Of a stretch of 33,324 bases of DNA, positions 8,647 through 16,413 are shown one piece after another. The stretch is from an uncultured Veillonella sp. (GTDB lineage Bacteria; Bacillota; Negativicutes; Veillonellales; Veillonellaceae): the NCBI GenBank assembly GCA_900552715.1, contig USAV01000008.1:1-33324 (forward strand). Direction: 5' to 3'. The notes below the pieces were generated by a model. It did no database searches. It saw only the letters and a program-made list of their open reading frames with translations, and was not told the DNA's origin. The position numbers and the translations under genes are program-made. Numbering within the stretch: the first letter of the stretch is position 1; every line of letters begins with the position of its first letter.

Positions 8647-9846
8647 ATGAAAATTAATTTTTCCCCTCCCGATATTACAGAGTTAGAAATCAATGAAGTT
8701 GTAGAAGCCTTAAAAAGTGGTTGGATTACAACTGGTCCGCGCACAAAAGAATTAGAGAAAAAGATTGCGGCACAGTTAGGTACACCTAAAGCTGTTTGTT
8801 TAAACTCTGCTACCGCGGCGCTTGAGATGTCTCTTCGTGTATTAGGTATTGGCCCCGGCGATGAAGTAATTACTAGTGCTTATTCCTATACAGCTAGTGC
8901 AAGTCCTGTTGTTCATGTGGGGGCTACATTAGTTCTTGTAGATACCCAAAAAGATTCATTTGAAATGGATTACGATGCAGTGGCTCGTGCTATTACTCCA
9001 AAAACAAAAGCTATTATCCCCGTAGATATTGCTGGTGTCCCTTGTGACTACGATCGTTTGCGTTCCATTGTAGAAGAAAAGAAATCTCTCTTTACACCAT
9101 CTAATGATATTCAAAAAGCATTGGCACATATTCCTATTGTAGCGGACTGTGCACACTCCTTTGGGGCCTCATATAAAGGTACACCAACAGGTAATGTAGC
9201 TGATTTCAGCAGTTTCTCCTTCCATGCAGTAAAGAATTTTACAACTGCTGAAGGGGGCTGTGCTACATGGCGACACATAGATGGTATCGATGATGAAGCT
9301 ATTTATAAGCAATTCCAATTATTATCTTTGCATGGTCAAGATAAGGATGCTCTTGCTAAAACAAAAGCAGGCGCTTGGGAATATGATATTAAAGGTACCT
9401 ATTATAAATGTAATATGACCGATATTATGGCGGCTATTGGATTAGCTCAATTTGAGCGGTACCCAAAATTGTTAGCACGTCGTAAAGAAATCATCGAAGC
9501 TTATGATGCAGCTTTTAAAGACTTACCGGTTACATTGCTACATCATTATACTGATGAACATCAAAGTAGTGGGCACTTGTATTTAGTACGTTTAGATGGA
9601 CGAGATGCTGAATATCGAAACAAGGTAATTGAAGCTATGGCTGAAGCTGGTATTGCAACGAATGTACATTATAAACCAATTCCGATGCACACGGCTTATA
9701 AGAATTTAGGATTTACCATCGATGATTATCCAAATGCTTATAATCAGTTTAAAAATGAAATCACATTGCCTCTTCATACATTGCTAACAGATGAAGAAGT
9801 GCAATATATCATTGAACAGTTTAAAAGGATTATTACGGAATGCTAG
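8647..9846 (+). CDS. DegT/DnrJ/EryC1-family sugar-nucleotide aminotransferase
   Basis: This is a PLP-dependent enzyme predicted to aminate a UDP-4-keto-6-deoxy-HexNAc, giving a 4-amino sugar. The PLP lysine is Lys196 in SFHAVKNFTTAEGG. An N-terminal SGWITTGP motif and the ADCAHSFGA segment are characteristic of the family. I chose ATG 8647 because GAGGTG at 8634-8639 lies seven bases upstream; the in-frame TTG at 8641 would sit almost on that site. The length of about 399 residues is normal. The 3' end overlaps the next gene by seven bases. With the 4,6-dehydratase and the phosphoglycosyl transferase it forms a PglF/PglE/PglC-like set. No PglD-like acetyltransferase is present. Confidence 0.9.
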   Translation: MKINFSPPDITELEINEVVEALKSGWITTGPRTKELEKKIAAQLGTPKAVCLNSATAALEMSLRVLGIGPGDEVITSAYSYTASASPVVHVGATLVLVDTQKDSFEMDYDAVARAITPKTKAIIPVDIAGVPCDYDRLRSIVEEKKSLFTPSNDIQKALAHIPIVADCAHSFGASYKGTPTGNVADFSSFSFHAVKNFTTAEGGCATWRHIDGIDDEAIYKQFQLLSLHGQDKDALAKTKAGAWEYDIKGTYYKCNMTDIMAAIGLAQFERYPKLLARRKEIIEAYDAAFKDLPVTLLHHYTDEHQSSGHLYLVRLDGRDAEYRNKVIEAMAEAGIATNVHYKPIPMHTAYKNLGFTIDDYPNAYNQFKNEITLPLHTLLTDEEVQYIIEQFKRIITEC

Positions 9847-10526
9847 TAAAAAACTTTCACGATCTCCCAAAAGAGCTGCAGTGTGAAGCTGTGCGTCCTT
9901 ATTTTGAATTGTTAAATCAAAAGCGTGGGAGCCTTTTATGTAAAAGTATTTTTGACCGCCTTATGGCCGCAGGGATGCTCATTATATTGAGCCCTGTATT
10001 TCTTGTGTTAGCTATTATGATTAAACGGGATAGCGAAGGAGAGGTTTTCTTTCGTCAAACACGGGTTACACAGTATGGCCGTACCTTTGGCATCTATAAA
10101 TTTCGCACAATGGTAAAAAATGCAGAATCATTAGGTGCTCAAGTGACATCACAAAATGATATGCGTGTTACTAAGGTTGGAAATATGCTTCGTAGTTGTC
10201 GTCTTGATGAATTACCTCAGCTGATTAATATCCTTTTAGGAGATATGAGCTTTGTCGGCACAAGACCAGAAGTGCCTCGCTATGTGGAGGCTTATACCGA
10301 TGAAATGAAGGCAACCCTATTATTGCCAGCTGGTGTAACTAGTGTGGCAAGCATTGCTTATAAAGATGAAGATCAACTTTTACAAAATGCTCAAAATGTA
10401 GATGAAGTCTATATTAATGAGGTATTACCAGGCAAGATGGCTTGGAATTTAAAGAGTATTAAAGAATTTTCTTTTCTACAAGATATTAAAACGATGGTTG
10501 ATACAGTATTAGCTGTATTACGTTGA
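9840..10526 (+). CDS. Initiating phosphoglycosyl transferase (PglC/WcaJ-type bacterial sugar transferase)
   Basis: It is predicted to transfer the first sugar-phosphate from a UDP-sugar to undecaprenyl phosphate at the inner-membrane face, starting each repeat unit. It is a small monotopic type: one hydrophobic segment with a Ser-Pro break (LMAAGMLIILSPVFLVLAIM, from about residue 44), then KFRTMV. The catalytic Asp-Glu pair lies in CRLDELPQLINILLGDMS and is followed by FVGTRPEVPRYV. It lacks the multi-helix N-terminal domain of WbaP-like relatives. The start overlaps the aminotransferase by seven bases, which suggests that the 4-amino sugar made there may be the initiating sugar, as in bacillosamine or AATGal systems; that link is inference. 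Confidence 0.92.
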   Translation: MLVKNFHDLPKELQCEAVRPYFELLNQKRGSLLCKSIFDRLMAAGMLIILSPVFLVLAIMIKRDSEGEVFFRQTRVTQYGRTFGIYKFRTMVKNAESLGAQVTSQNDMRVTKVGNMLRSCRLDELPQLINILLGDMSFVGTRPEVPRYVEAYTDEMKATLLLPAGVTSVASIAYKDEDQLLQNAQNVDEVYINEVLPGKMAWNLKSIKEFSFLQDIKTMVDTVLAVLR

Positions 10527-10537
10527 AAGAGGTCCCT

Positions 10538-11398
10538 ATGAGTACATCTATGACAAAGGAAATACAAGAAAAAGAGCTTGCTATGTTGCTGTACTTTAAA
10601 GAGTTTTGTGACAAACATAATTTGCGCTTTTACCTCTGTGGCGGTGGTCTCATTGGGGCTATACGTCATAATGGATTCATCCCTTGGGATGATGATTTAG
10701 ATTTATTTATGCCACGTCCCGATTATGAAAAATTAGCTGAATTATGGCCTAAATATGCAGATATAGAACGGTATACTTATTGTCGAACTGATCGAAATCA
10801 TATCTATCATGATGCGGGTGCTTCTATTAGAGATAACAACACGACATTTATTAATCGTCATAGTATGCACGAAGATATTTGTCATGGTTTGGCTCTTGAA
10901 ATTATGCCGATTGATGGCTGTGCACCAGGAAAAATCAGTCGTGCACTGCAGCTTATGTGGGCCATGACCTTTGCACTTTTCAATGCCCAACGGTTGCCTG
11001 ATAATAAAGGACCGATGTATCGTGCATTAGCAGGATGTATTTACAAGGTATTTTCTAGTCAGTCGTTACGGTATCATATTTGGCGTTTTGCGGAAAAGCA
11101 AATGACTAAATACGATTTCAATACGAGTAAGGAGTGTACTGAATTAATTGGTAGTTTGAAGGGTATGAAGCTGCGTCATCCTCGAGAAGACTTCGAATCT
11201 GTTGTATATAAGGATTTTGAAGGTCATCAAATACCAGTTATGAAAGGGTATGAAAGATATTTACGTCTCATTTGGGGCGATTATATGCAACTACCACCAG
11301 TAGAACAGCGCGTAGCTAAACATGATGCTGTATTTGCTGATTTGCATACACCTTACAAGGAGTATAGAGGCATACATTATGCCAAAAACGAAGCTTAA
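10538..11398 (+). CDS. LicD-family phosphotransferase
   Basis: LicD-family proteins transfer phosphate-linked groups (phosphocholine, polyol phosphates) from CDP donors onto glycans. The diagnostic region is RFYLCGGGLIGAIRHNGFIP followed by WDDDLDLFMPR, with the metal-binding Asp cluster in WDDDLD. I chose ATG 10538 because AAGAGG lies six bases upstream; the TTG at 10523 overlaps the preceding stop and has no ribosome site. The length is about 286 residues. The next gene encodes a cytidylyltransferase, which probably supplies the CDP donor. The transferred group cannot be read from the sequence; phosphocholine is unlikely because no choline uptake or kinase genes are nearby. Confidence 0.88.
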   Translation: MSTSMTKEIQEKELAMLLYFKEFCDKHNLRFYLCGGGLIGAIRHNGFIPWDDDLDLFMPRPDYEKLAELWPKYADIERYTYCRTDRNHIYHDAGASIRDNNTTFINRHSMHEDICHGLALEIMPIDGCAPGKISRALQLMWAMTFALFNAQRLPDNKGPMYRALAGCIYKVFSSQSLRYHIWRFAEKQMTKYDFNTSKECTELIGSLKGMKLRHPREDFESVVYKDFEGHQIPVMKGYERYLRLIWGDYMQLPPVEQRVAKHDAVFADLHTPYKEYRGIHYAKNEA

Positions 11399-11413
11399 CC
11401 TTAAGGAGGGCCT

Positions 11414-12136
11414 ATGAAACGAATAGCAGTAATCTTTGCGGGTGGCGTAGGTGCTCGTATGAATAACAGCAAGACGCCAAAACAGTTTCTTGAATGGAAC
11501 GGTAGACCTATTTTGATTCAAACTTTAGATGTATTTGAACAAACGGACTTAATTGATGGCATTATTCTAGCCTGCAAAGCAGAGTGGATTGATCACACCA
11601 AGAACCTTATCAAAGAGGCTGGGTTACAAAAGGTTCTATCCATTGTTCCAGGTGGAGAAAGTGCTTTAGATTCTCAATATAATGGATTGGCAGAAGCGAA
11701 GCGTTTATTTCCTAATGAAGATGTTACTGTATTGATTCACGATGGTGTTAGACCGCTTGTAGATAAGGAAACAATAGAGAGAAATATCGAATCTGTAGAA
11801 ACAAAGGGGTCTGCTATCACTGTTACACCTGCTATTGAAACCGTTATGGTTACGGATAATGGTTCTATCAATCGTATTTTAAATCGCAGTGAATGTCTTA
11901 TGGCAAAAGCACCTCAAAGCTTTAAACTAGACGATATTCTATCGGTTCATGATCGAGCAAAAGTAGAAGGTATCCATGATTTTATCGATTCTGCGTCCAT
12001 GATGATGCATTATGGTTACACATTGTATCCAGTATTAGGGGAGACAGAAAATATAAAAATTACGACACCATCTGATTATTATATGTTCACAGGTATTATT
12101 AAGAACCGTGAATTAGGAGGATTACAAGATGAGTAA
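11414..12136 (+). CDS. IspD/TarI-like cytidylyltransferase
   Basis: This enzyme is predicted to couple CTP to a phosphorylated polyol or sugar, making a CDP donor. The nucleotide-binding loop AGGVGARM is at residues 9-16, PKQF at 22-25 and HDGVRPLV at 109-116. The C-terminal LGETENIKITTPSDY is typical of the IspD/TarI superfamily. Members include MEP cytidylyltransferase (isoprenoid pathway) and ribitol-5-phosphate cytidylyltransferase (teichoic acid or capsule). Placement between LicD and an SDR enzyme in a capsule locus favours a CDP-polyol or CDP-sugar role over housekeeping IspD. The start follows AAGGAGG closely. It overlaps the next gene by eight bases. Confidence 0.87.
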   Translation: MKRIAVIFAGGVGARMNNSKTPKQFLEWNGRPILIQTLDVFEQTDLIDGIILACKAEWIDHTKNLIKEAGLQKVLSIVPGGESALDSQYNGLAEAKRLFPNEDVTVLIHDGVRPLVDKETIERNIESVETKGSAITVTPAIETVMVTDNGSINRILNRSECLMAKAPQSFKLDDILSVHDRAKVEGIHDFIDSASMMMHYGYTLYPVLGETENIKITTPSDYYMFTGIIKNRELGGLQDE

Positions 12137-13178
12137 TTCCGTTATTAAACGCGAGTTAGCAGCTTTACTACAAGATAAAAAGCACTTTGATTTCCTCCGC
12201 CATCAGCGCATTCTTGTGACAGGTGCGACGGGACTCATTGGCTCTATGTTTATAAAACTGCTTATACTTGCCAATGAAGCGTATGGTCTAGATATACAGG
12301 TAATAGGTCACGTACGTAGTCATGACAAAGCACAGGCTATTCTAGGTGATTATTTAGATAATGATTCTATTACACTTATCGATGGTTCTTTAGAATCTAT
12401 TGATGTGCCTTGTGACTATATTTTACATGGTGCAGCACCAACACAATCTAAGTTCTTTATGGAGCATCCTGTAGAAACGATTCGTACTTCGATTCATGGT
12501 ACGGAAGCTATGCTTGAACTAGGCCGTCATAAAACGGTAAAGAAACTTGTATACCTATCGAGCATGGAACAGTATGGTGTTCCTTATGAATCGGGACAGG
12601 TGATGACTGAAGAGCGATTAGGATATTTAGATCACTTAAATGTGCGTAGCTCTTATTCTGAAAGTAAAAGATTATGTGAGTGTTATTGTAAATCTTATGC
12701 CGTAGAATTTGGCGTTCCAGCTGTTATAGCTCGATTGGCACAAACTTTTGGACCTGGTGTTCCTGTTTCAGATAATCGCGTATTTATGCAATTCACTAAG
12801 AGTGCTCTAAAAAATGAAAATATTGTACTTCATACAAAGGGTGATTCTATGTCTAATTATTGCTATATTACTGATGCATTAACGGGCATTTTAACCCTTA
12901 TGAAGGACGGAGAAGCTGGTGAAGCATACAATGTATGTCATGATGAGGAAACTCGATCTATAGCAAGTATTGCGCATTTGGTAGCAACTCATGTAAGTCA
13001 TGATAAGAGTGAAGTCATTTTTGATATTCCTGATGATGTTCAAGGCTTAGGCTATGCACCGACAGTGCACATGTTCTTGAGTTCAAAAAAATTAAAGTCC
13101 TTAGGATGGCAGCCTAAGGTAACAATGGCGCAGGCGTATGTAAGACTTGCAGAATATATCCAAGAGGAAGGCCTATGA
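12129..13178 (+). CDS. Extended SDR NAD(P)-dependent epimerase/dehydratase
   Basis: This is a sugar-nucleotide-modifying SDR enzyme of unknown substrate. The Rossmann motif VTGATGLIGS is at residues 30-39, the catalytic pair is Tyr176/Lys180 in SYSESKR, and YLSSMEQYG holds the catalytic-site serines. The length of 349 residues is usual for the extended class. It is translationally coupled on both sides, overlapping the cytidylyltransferase by eight bases and the glycosyltransferase by four. This tight coupling suggests that it acts on the substrate or product of the cytidylyltransferase, for example a CDP-sugar. That is inference from position; a UDP- or dTDP-sugar substrate is equally possible biochemically. 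Confidence 0.85.
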   Translation: MSNSVIKRELAALLQDKKHFDFLRHQRILVTGATGLIGSMFIKLLILANEAYGLDIQVIGHVRSHDKAQAILGDYLDNDSITLIDGSLESIDVPCDYILHGAAPTQSKFFMEHPVETIRTSIHGTEAMLELGRHKTVKKLVYLSSMEQYGVPYESGQVMTEERLGYLDHLNVRSSYSESKRLCECYCKSYAVEFGVPAVIARLAQTFGPGVPVSDNRVFMQFTKSALKNENIVLHTKGDSMSNYCYITDALTGILTLMKDGEAGEAYNVCHDEETRSIASIAHLVATHVSHDKSEVIFDIPDDVQGLGYAPTVHMFLSSKKLKSLGWQPKVTMAQAYVRLAEYIQEEGL

Positions 13179-14242
13179 AAAAGGAAATAATCATTGTTAC
13201 CATCTCCCTTGGTAATGATGGAGCTGAACGAATTTTAACAGAGTTGGCTCGTCAATGGGTGCATGATGGTCATCATATTACGGTCATCCAAACTAGTCCC
13301 AATCGTTATGGTAATGAATATGCCTTAGAAAATGGGATAGAGCAAATTGAAATTCATACCACAAGTTCTAATAAAGTGATTCGCTTTATGCAAGAAATAA
13401 AAGAGCTAATTAAGATTTTAAAGACTAGACCGAATGCGACATGTCTATCGTTCTTGTCTGCATCAAGCTTTATATTGGCTATTAGTTCCTGGTTTGTAAA
13501 GAATCGCATTGTCTTTTCAGAGCGAAATAATCCACGTAAGGTACCTATCGGTTGGCATCAACAAGCACTGCGTAATTTTGCTTTTCGATTTGCTGATGCG
13601 TTAGTATTCCAAACGGAAGATGCTCGTTCATATTTCCCTGAATCGGTACAAAAGCGTGGTGTTATCATTCCAAATCCTATTAATGGTAAATTGCCACCAC
13701 CAATTGAGGGAGAACGGGAAAAGACAATCGTTACAGCATGTCGCTTGCATCCGCAAAAGAATTTGCCTATGATGATCAATGCTTTTAGTATGCTAGCAGA
13801 CGAGTTCCCAGAGTATAAACTCGTCATTTATGGGCAAGGCGTTTTAGAGGATGAACTACGAGCTCAAATTAAATCTCTTAATTTAGAGGATAGAATTTTA
13901 TTGCCTGGCTTTGCTAGTAATATTTTAGAGAAGGTCGCACCTTGTTCTATGTATGTTTCATCATCTGATTTTGAAGGTATTTCAAACTCTATGCTTGAAG
14001 CGCTAGGCATGGGCTTGCCTACAGTTGTTACAGACTGTCCAGTAGGTGGGGCTCGTATGGTCATAACAAGTGGAGAGAATGGTATCTTGGTGCCTGTAGG
14101 AGATACACAGGCTATGTATGAAGCCATGCGTAGCGTTCTAAAAGACCCTGCATTGGCAACTAAACTTTCACAAGAAGCCATTAAGGTGCGTGACAAATTC
14201 CCACTATGCAAAATTGCTAAACGTTGGTTAGATGTTTTATGA
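13175..14242 (+). CDS. Glycosyltransferase family 4 (GT-B) protein
   Basis: This cytoplasmic, membrane-associated glycosyltransferase extends the lipid-linked repeat unit. It shows the GT-B two-domain pattern. The N-terminal domain has the acceptor-side glycine loop SLGNDGAER. The C-terminal donor domain has TACRLHPQKNL and the E-x7-E motif EGISNSMLEAL, followed by GMGLPTVVTDCPVGG. The length of 355 residues is normal. It is the only classical elongating glycosyltransferase I can recognise in the whole locus. Start and end are tightly packed against its neighbours (ATGA overlap at the start). Confidence 0.9.
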   Translation: MKKEIIIVTISLGNDGAERILTELARQWVHDGHHITVIQTSPNRYGNEYALENGIEQIEIHTTSSNKVIRFMQEIKELIKILKTRPNATCLSFLSASSFILAISSWFVKNRIVFSERNNPRKVPIGWHQQALRNFAFRFADALVFQTEDARSYFPESVQKRGVIIPNPINGKLPPPIEGEREKTIVTACRLHPQKNLPMMINAFSMLADEFPEYKLVIYGQGVLEDELRAQIKSLNLEDRILLPGFASNILEKVAPCSMYVSSSDFEGISNSMLEALGMGLPTVVTDCPVGGARMVITSGENGILVPVGDTQAMYEAMRSVLKDPALATKLSQEAIKVRDKFPLCKIAKRWLDVL

Positions 14243-14261
14243 GTTGTAAGGAGGAGAACCA

Positions 14262-15503
14262 TTGAAGTTAAATATTACGGCTATTGCTGACCGCATGATA
14301 TGGTTCATAACTCTAATTTTTTTAGTGTTGTCGTTGACCATTTCCTTTGCCCTTGGCGATGCGAATTATGGTGCCTATGTATTATTTGTATGCCTATTTG
14401 GACTTATTATTTGTTATCTCATTCGAGAGCGGGGAGTTATTAAATTTAGGCTTACCTGGATGCATGGTTATATGCTCCTCTTCATTGGAGCCTGTTATCT
14501 GAGTACTATTAATGCTATAGAGCCATCTGTAGCACTCAGTCGAAGCTTTGATATCGTCAAGATATACTTTATGCTTATCATTTTATACATGTGTTATCAA
14601 GATAAAAAATCGGTGGACACATTATTAAAGATTGGTATGTGGACTGGTTATATAGTTTGTTTTTATACTGTATATTTCTATGGTTTAGATTATTTTATTA
14701 CCGTTTTGTCATCTTCTGCTCGAATTGCCAATGATGCATTAAATGCGAATACAGTAGGTTTATTAGGGGCCAATGCGATCGTTATGACATTATATTATAT
14801 GTTGTATGATCGTCCTCGTTGGTGGAATATTATAGCCTTACCTACATTGGGAATTTTAGCGGCTACCGGCAGTCGTAAAGCGTTAGTGTTCGTTGTTGTT
14901 GGTACAGTCTTACTATTTGTGTTTAAAAGTTTACGCAGTGCTAATGTAGTGAATTCTATTGTGAAAATTATAGGGTCCTTATTGGCTCTTACGTTAGTTG
15001 GTATTGCAGTCTTACAATTGCCTATGTTTTCAGAGGTACTAGACCGTATGTCGAGTATGGTGGATGCCTTTTCTGGTACTGGTGGCGATTCATCAACTAT
15101 TATCCGTATGGCTTTGGTTGATATTGGGTGGGATTTATTTTATCAATCCCCTATAACTGGGGTTGGCGTAAATAACCCTTCAGTATTTACCTATTTCGTA
15201 TACGGTAAAGAGAATTACTACTTACATAATAACTATATTGAACTATTAGCAGGTACAGGGGTAATCGGCTTATTGGCATATTACTCAATGTATATATACA
15301 TTGCCTATAACTTAATTCGTTATCGGAACTTTCATAGTAATGAATACGTAATGGTACTGATTTTGTTCCTTTCTCAAATCGTTATGGATATGGGCATGGT
15401 TTCTTATGAAAGTAAGAGTACATATTTTTATATGATGATGTTTTATTTAGAGGTGCAATTGCTCCGGAAAGGACGTAAAAATGAAGCTCAGCAAGTTGTG
15501 TAA
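14262..15503 (+). CDS. Wzy/O-antigen ligase-like membrane polymerase
   Basis: This is a polytopic inner-membrane protein predicted to polymerise repeat units on the periplasmic face. It has 413 residues and about ten to twelve hydrophobic segments. The large periplasmic loop shows the O-antigen-ligase/Wzy_C pattern, with SPITGVGVNN and LHNNYIELLAGTGVIGLL (HNxxxE-type). The start is TTG 14262, supported by AAGGAGGAG five bases upstream. The 3' end overlaps the next gene by 23 bases. Polymerase (Wzy) rather than ligase is favoured because Wzx, Wzz-like and Wza-like genes are in the same locus, but the two activities cannot be separated by sequence alone. Confidence 0.87.
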   Translation: MKLNITAIADRMIWFITLIFLVLSLTISFALGDANYGAYVLFVCLFGLIICYLIRERGVIKFRLTWMHGYMLLFIGACYLSTINAIEPSVALSRSFDIVKIYFMLIILYMCYQDKKSVDTLLKIGMWTGYIVCFYTVYFYGLDYFITVLSSSARIANDALNANTVGLLGANAIVMTLYYMLYDRPRWWNIIALPTLGILAATGSRKALVFVVVGTVLLFVFKSLRSANVVNSIVKIIGSLLALTLVGIAVLQLPMFSEVLDRMSSMVDAFSGTGGDSSTIIRMALVDIGWDLFYQSPITGVGVNNPSVFTYFVYGKENYYLHNNYIELLAGTGVIGLLAYYSMYIYIAYNLIRYRNFHSNEYVMVLILFLSQIVMDMGMVSYESKSTYFYMMMFYLEVQLLRKGRKNEAQQVV

Positions 15504-16413
15504 AGTTGGCATGTCCTTTTTAACAAAACCTTACTATCGCACGAGAGTATTGATCAAATTAGGTTATTATGACTCTTTATCTGATGAAGAGTTTTTAAAG
15601 AAGGTATTTCCTAAATACATGGGCTATCCTTTAGATTTAGAGAATCCAAAAACTTTCAGCGAAAAGTTACAATGGCTAAAGGTTAATTATAGAGAGCCTA
15701 TACAAACGGTCATGGTAGATAAGCATGAGGCTAAAAATTTTATTGCTCACCGTGTAGGTGATCAATATATAATTCCCACACTTGCTGTTTGGGATTCCGT
15801 AGAGGATATTGACTTTGATGCGTTACCTAATCAATTTGTGTTGAAGTGTACACATGATAGTGGGGGCATCGTTATTTGTAAAGATAAGTCATCCCTTGAT
15901 CGAGAGGCAGCTAAAGCAAAGTTAAGAGCATCTCTAAAACGTGATTATTCTAAAATTGCCAGAGAATGGGCTTATCAGAATGTACCGCGTCGTATTATAG
16001 CAGAAGAATATATTTCTGAATTGGGCAATGACGATTTATTAGACTATAAGATGTATTCCTTCCATGGAGAACCAAAGCTAACTGTAGTGTGTTCAGATCG
16101 CTTTTCAAAGACTGGAACGCGTATGAACTTCTATAATATTGATTGGGAGCCTATGGGAATTCATTTTGGTCATTATCCTCCATTACCTACGGAGTTTCCG
16201 AAGCCAGCTACGTATGAGGAGATGAAACGTCTCACAGCTGAGCTAAGTAAGGATTGTCCGTTCTTACGTGTTGATTTTTACGAAATAAAAGGGCGCCTAT
16301 TTATTGGAGAGTTAACGTTCTTCCCTGGTGCTGGATTTGAAAAGTTTCGTCCTATGTCAAAAGATTATGAATTAGGGGAGTGGTTACACCTTGAAACTGT
16401 ACATCGGAGCTGA
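15481..16413 (+). CDS. TupA-like ATP-grasp protein
   Basis: It resembles the ATPgrasp_TupA family, named after a teichuronopeptide biosynthesis protein. Recognisable segments are ENPKTFSEKLQWLKVNYREP near residue 54, DKHEAKNF, FVLKCTHDSGGIVICKDK, AEEYI, DYKMYSFHGEPK and the C-terminal LRVDFYEIKGRLFIGELTFF. In the ATP-grasp fold the last segment would carry metal/ATP-binding Asp and Glu residues. Members often sit in capsule clusters and are sometimes annotated as glycosyltransferases; ATP-grasp chemistry suggests joining an amino acid or peptide to a glycan carboxyl or amine. It begins 23 bases inside the polymerase gene and ends 23 bases inside the next gene, so translation is coupled. The substrate is unknown. 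Confidence 0.83.
   Translation: MKLSKLCKVGMSFLTKPYYRTRVLIKLGYYDSLSDEEFLKKVFPKYMGYPLDLENPKTFSEKLQWLKVNYREPIQTVMVDKHEAKNFIAHRVGDQYIIPTLAVWDSVEDIDFDALPNQFVLKCTHDSGGIVICKDKSSLDREAAKAKLRASLKRDYSKIAREWAYQNVPRRIIAEEYISELGNDDLLDYKMYSFHGEPKLTVVCSDRFSKTGTRMNFYNIDWEPMGIHFGHYPPLPTEFPKPATYEEMKRLTAELSKDCPFLRVDFYEIKGRLFIGELTFFPGAGFEKFRPMSKDYELGEWLHLETVHRS

Noticed and set aside
11414..12136. Housekeeping ispD of the isoprenoid pathway
   Set aside because: The gene overlaps an SDR gene and follows licD inside a capsule operon, and no ispF is adjacent; a CDP-polyol or CDP-sugar role is better supported, although sequence alone does not exclude IspD activity.
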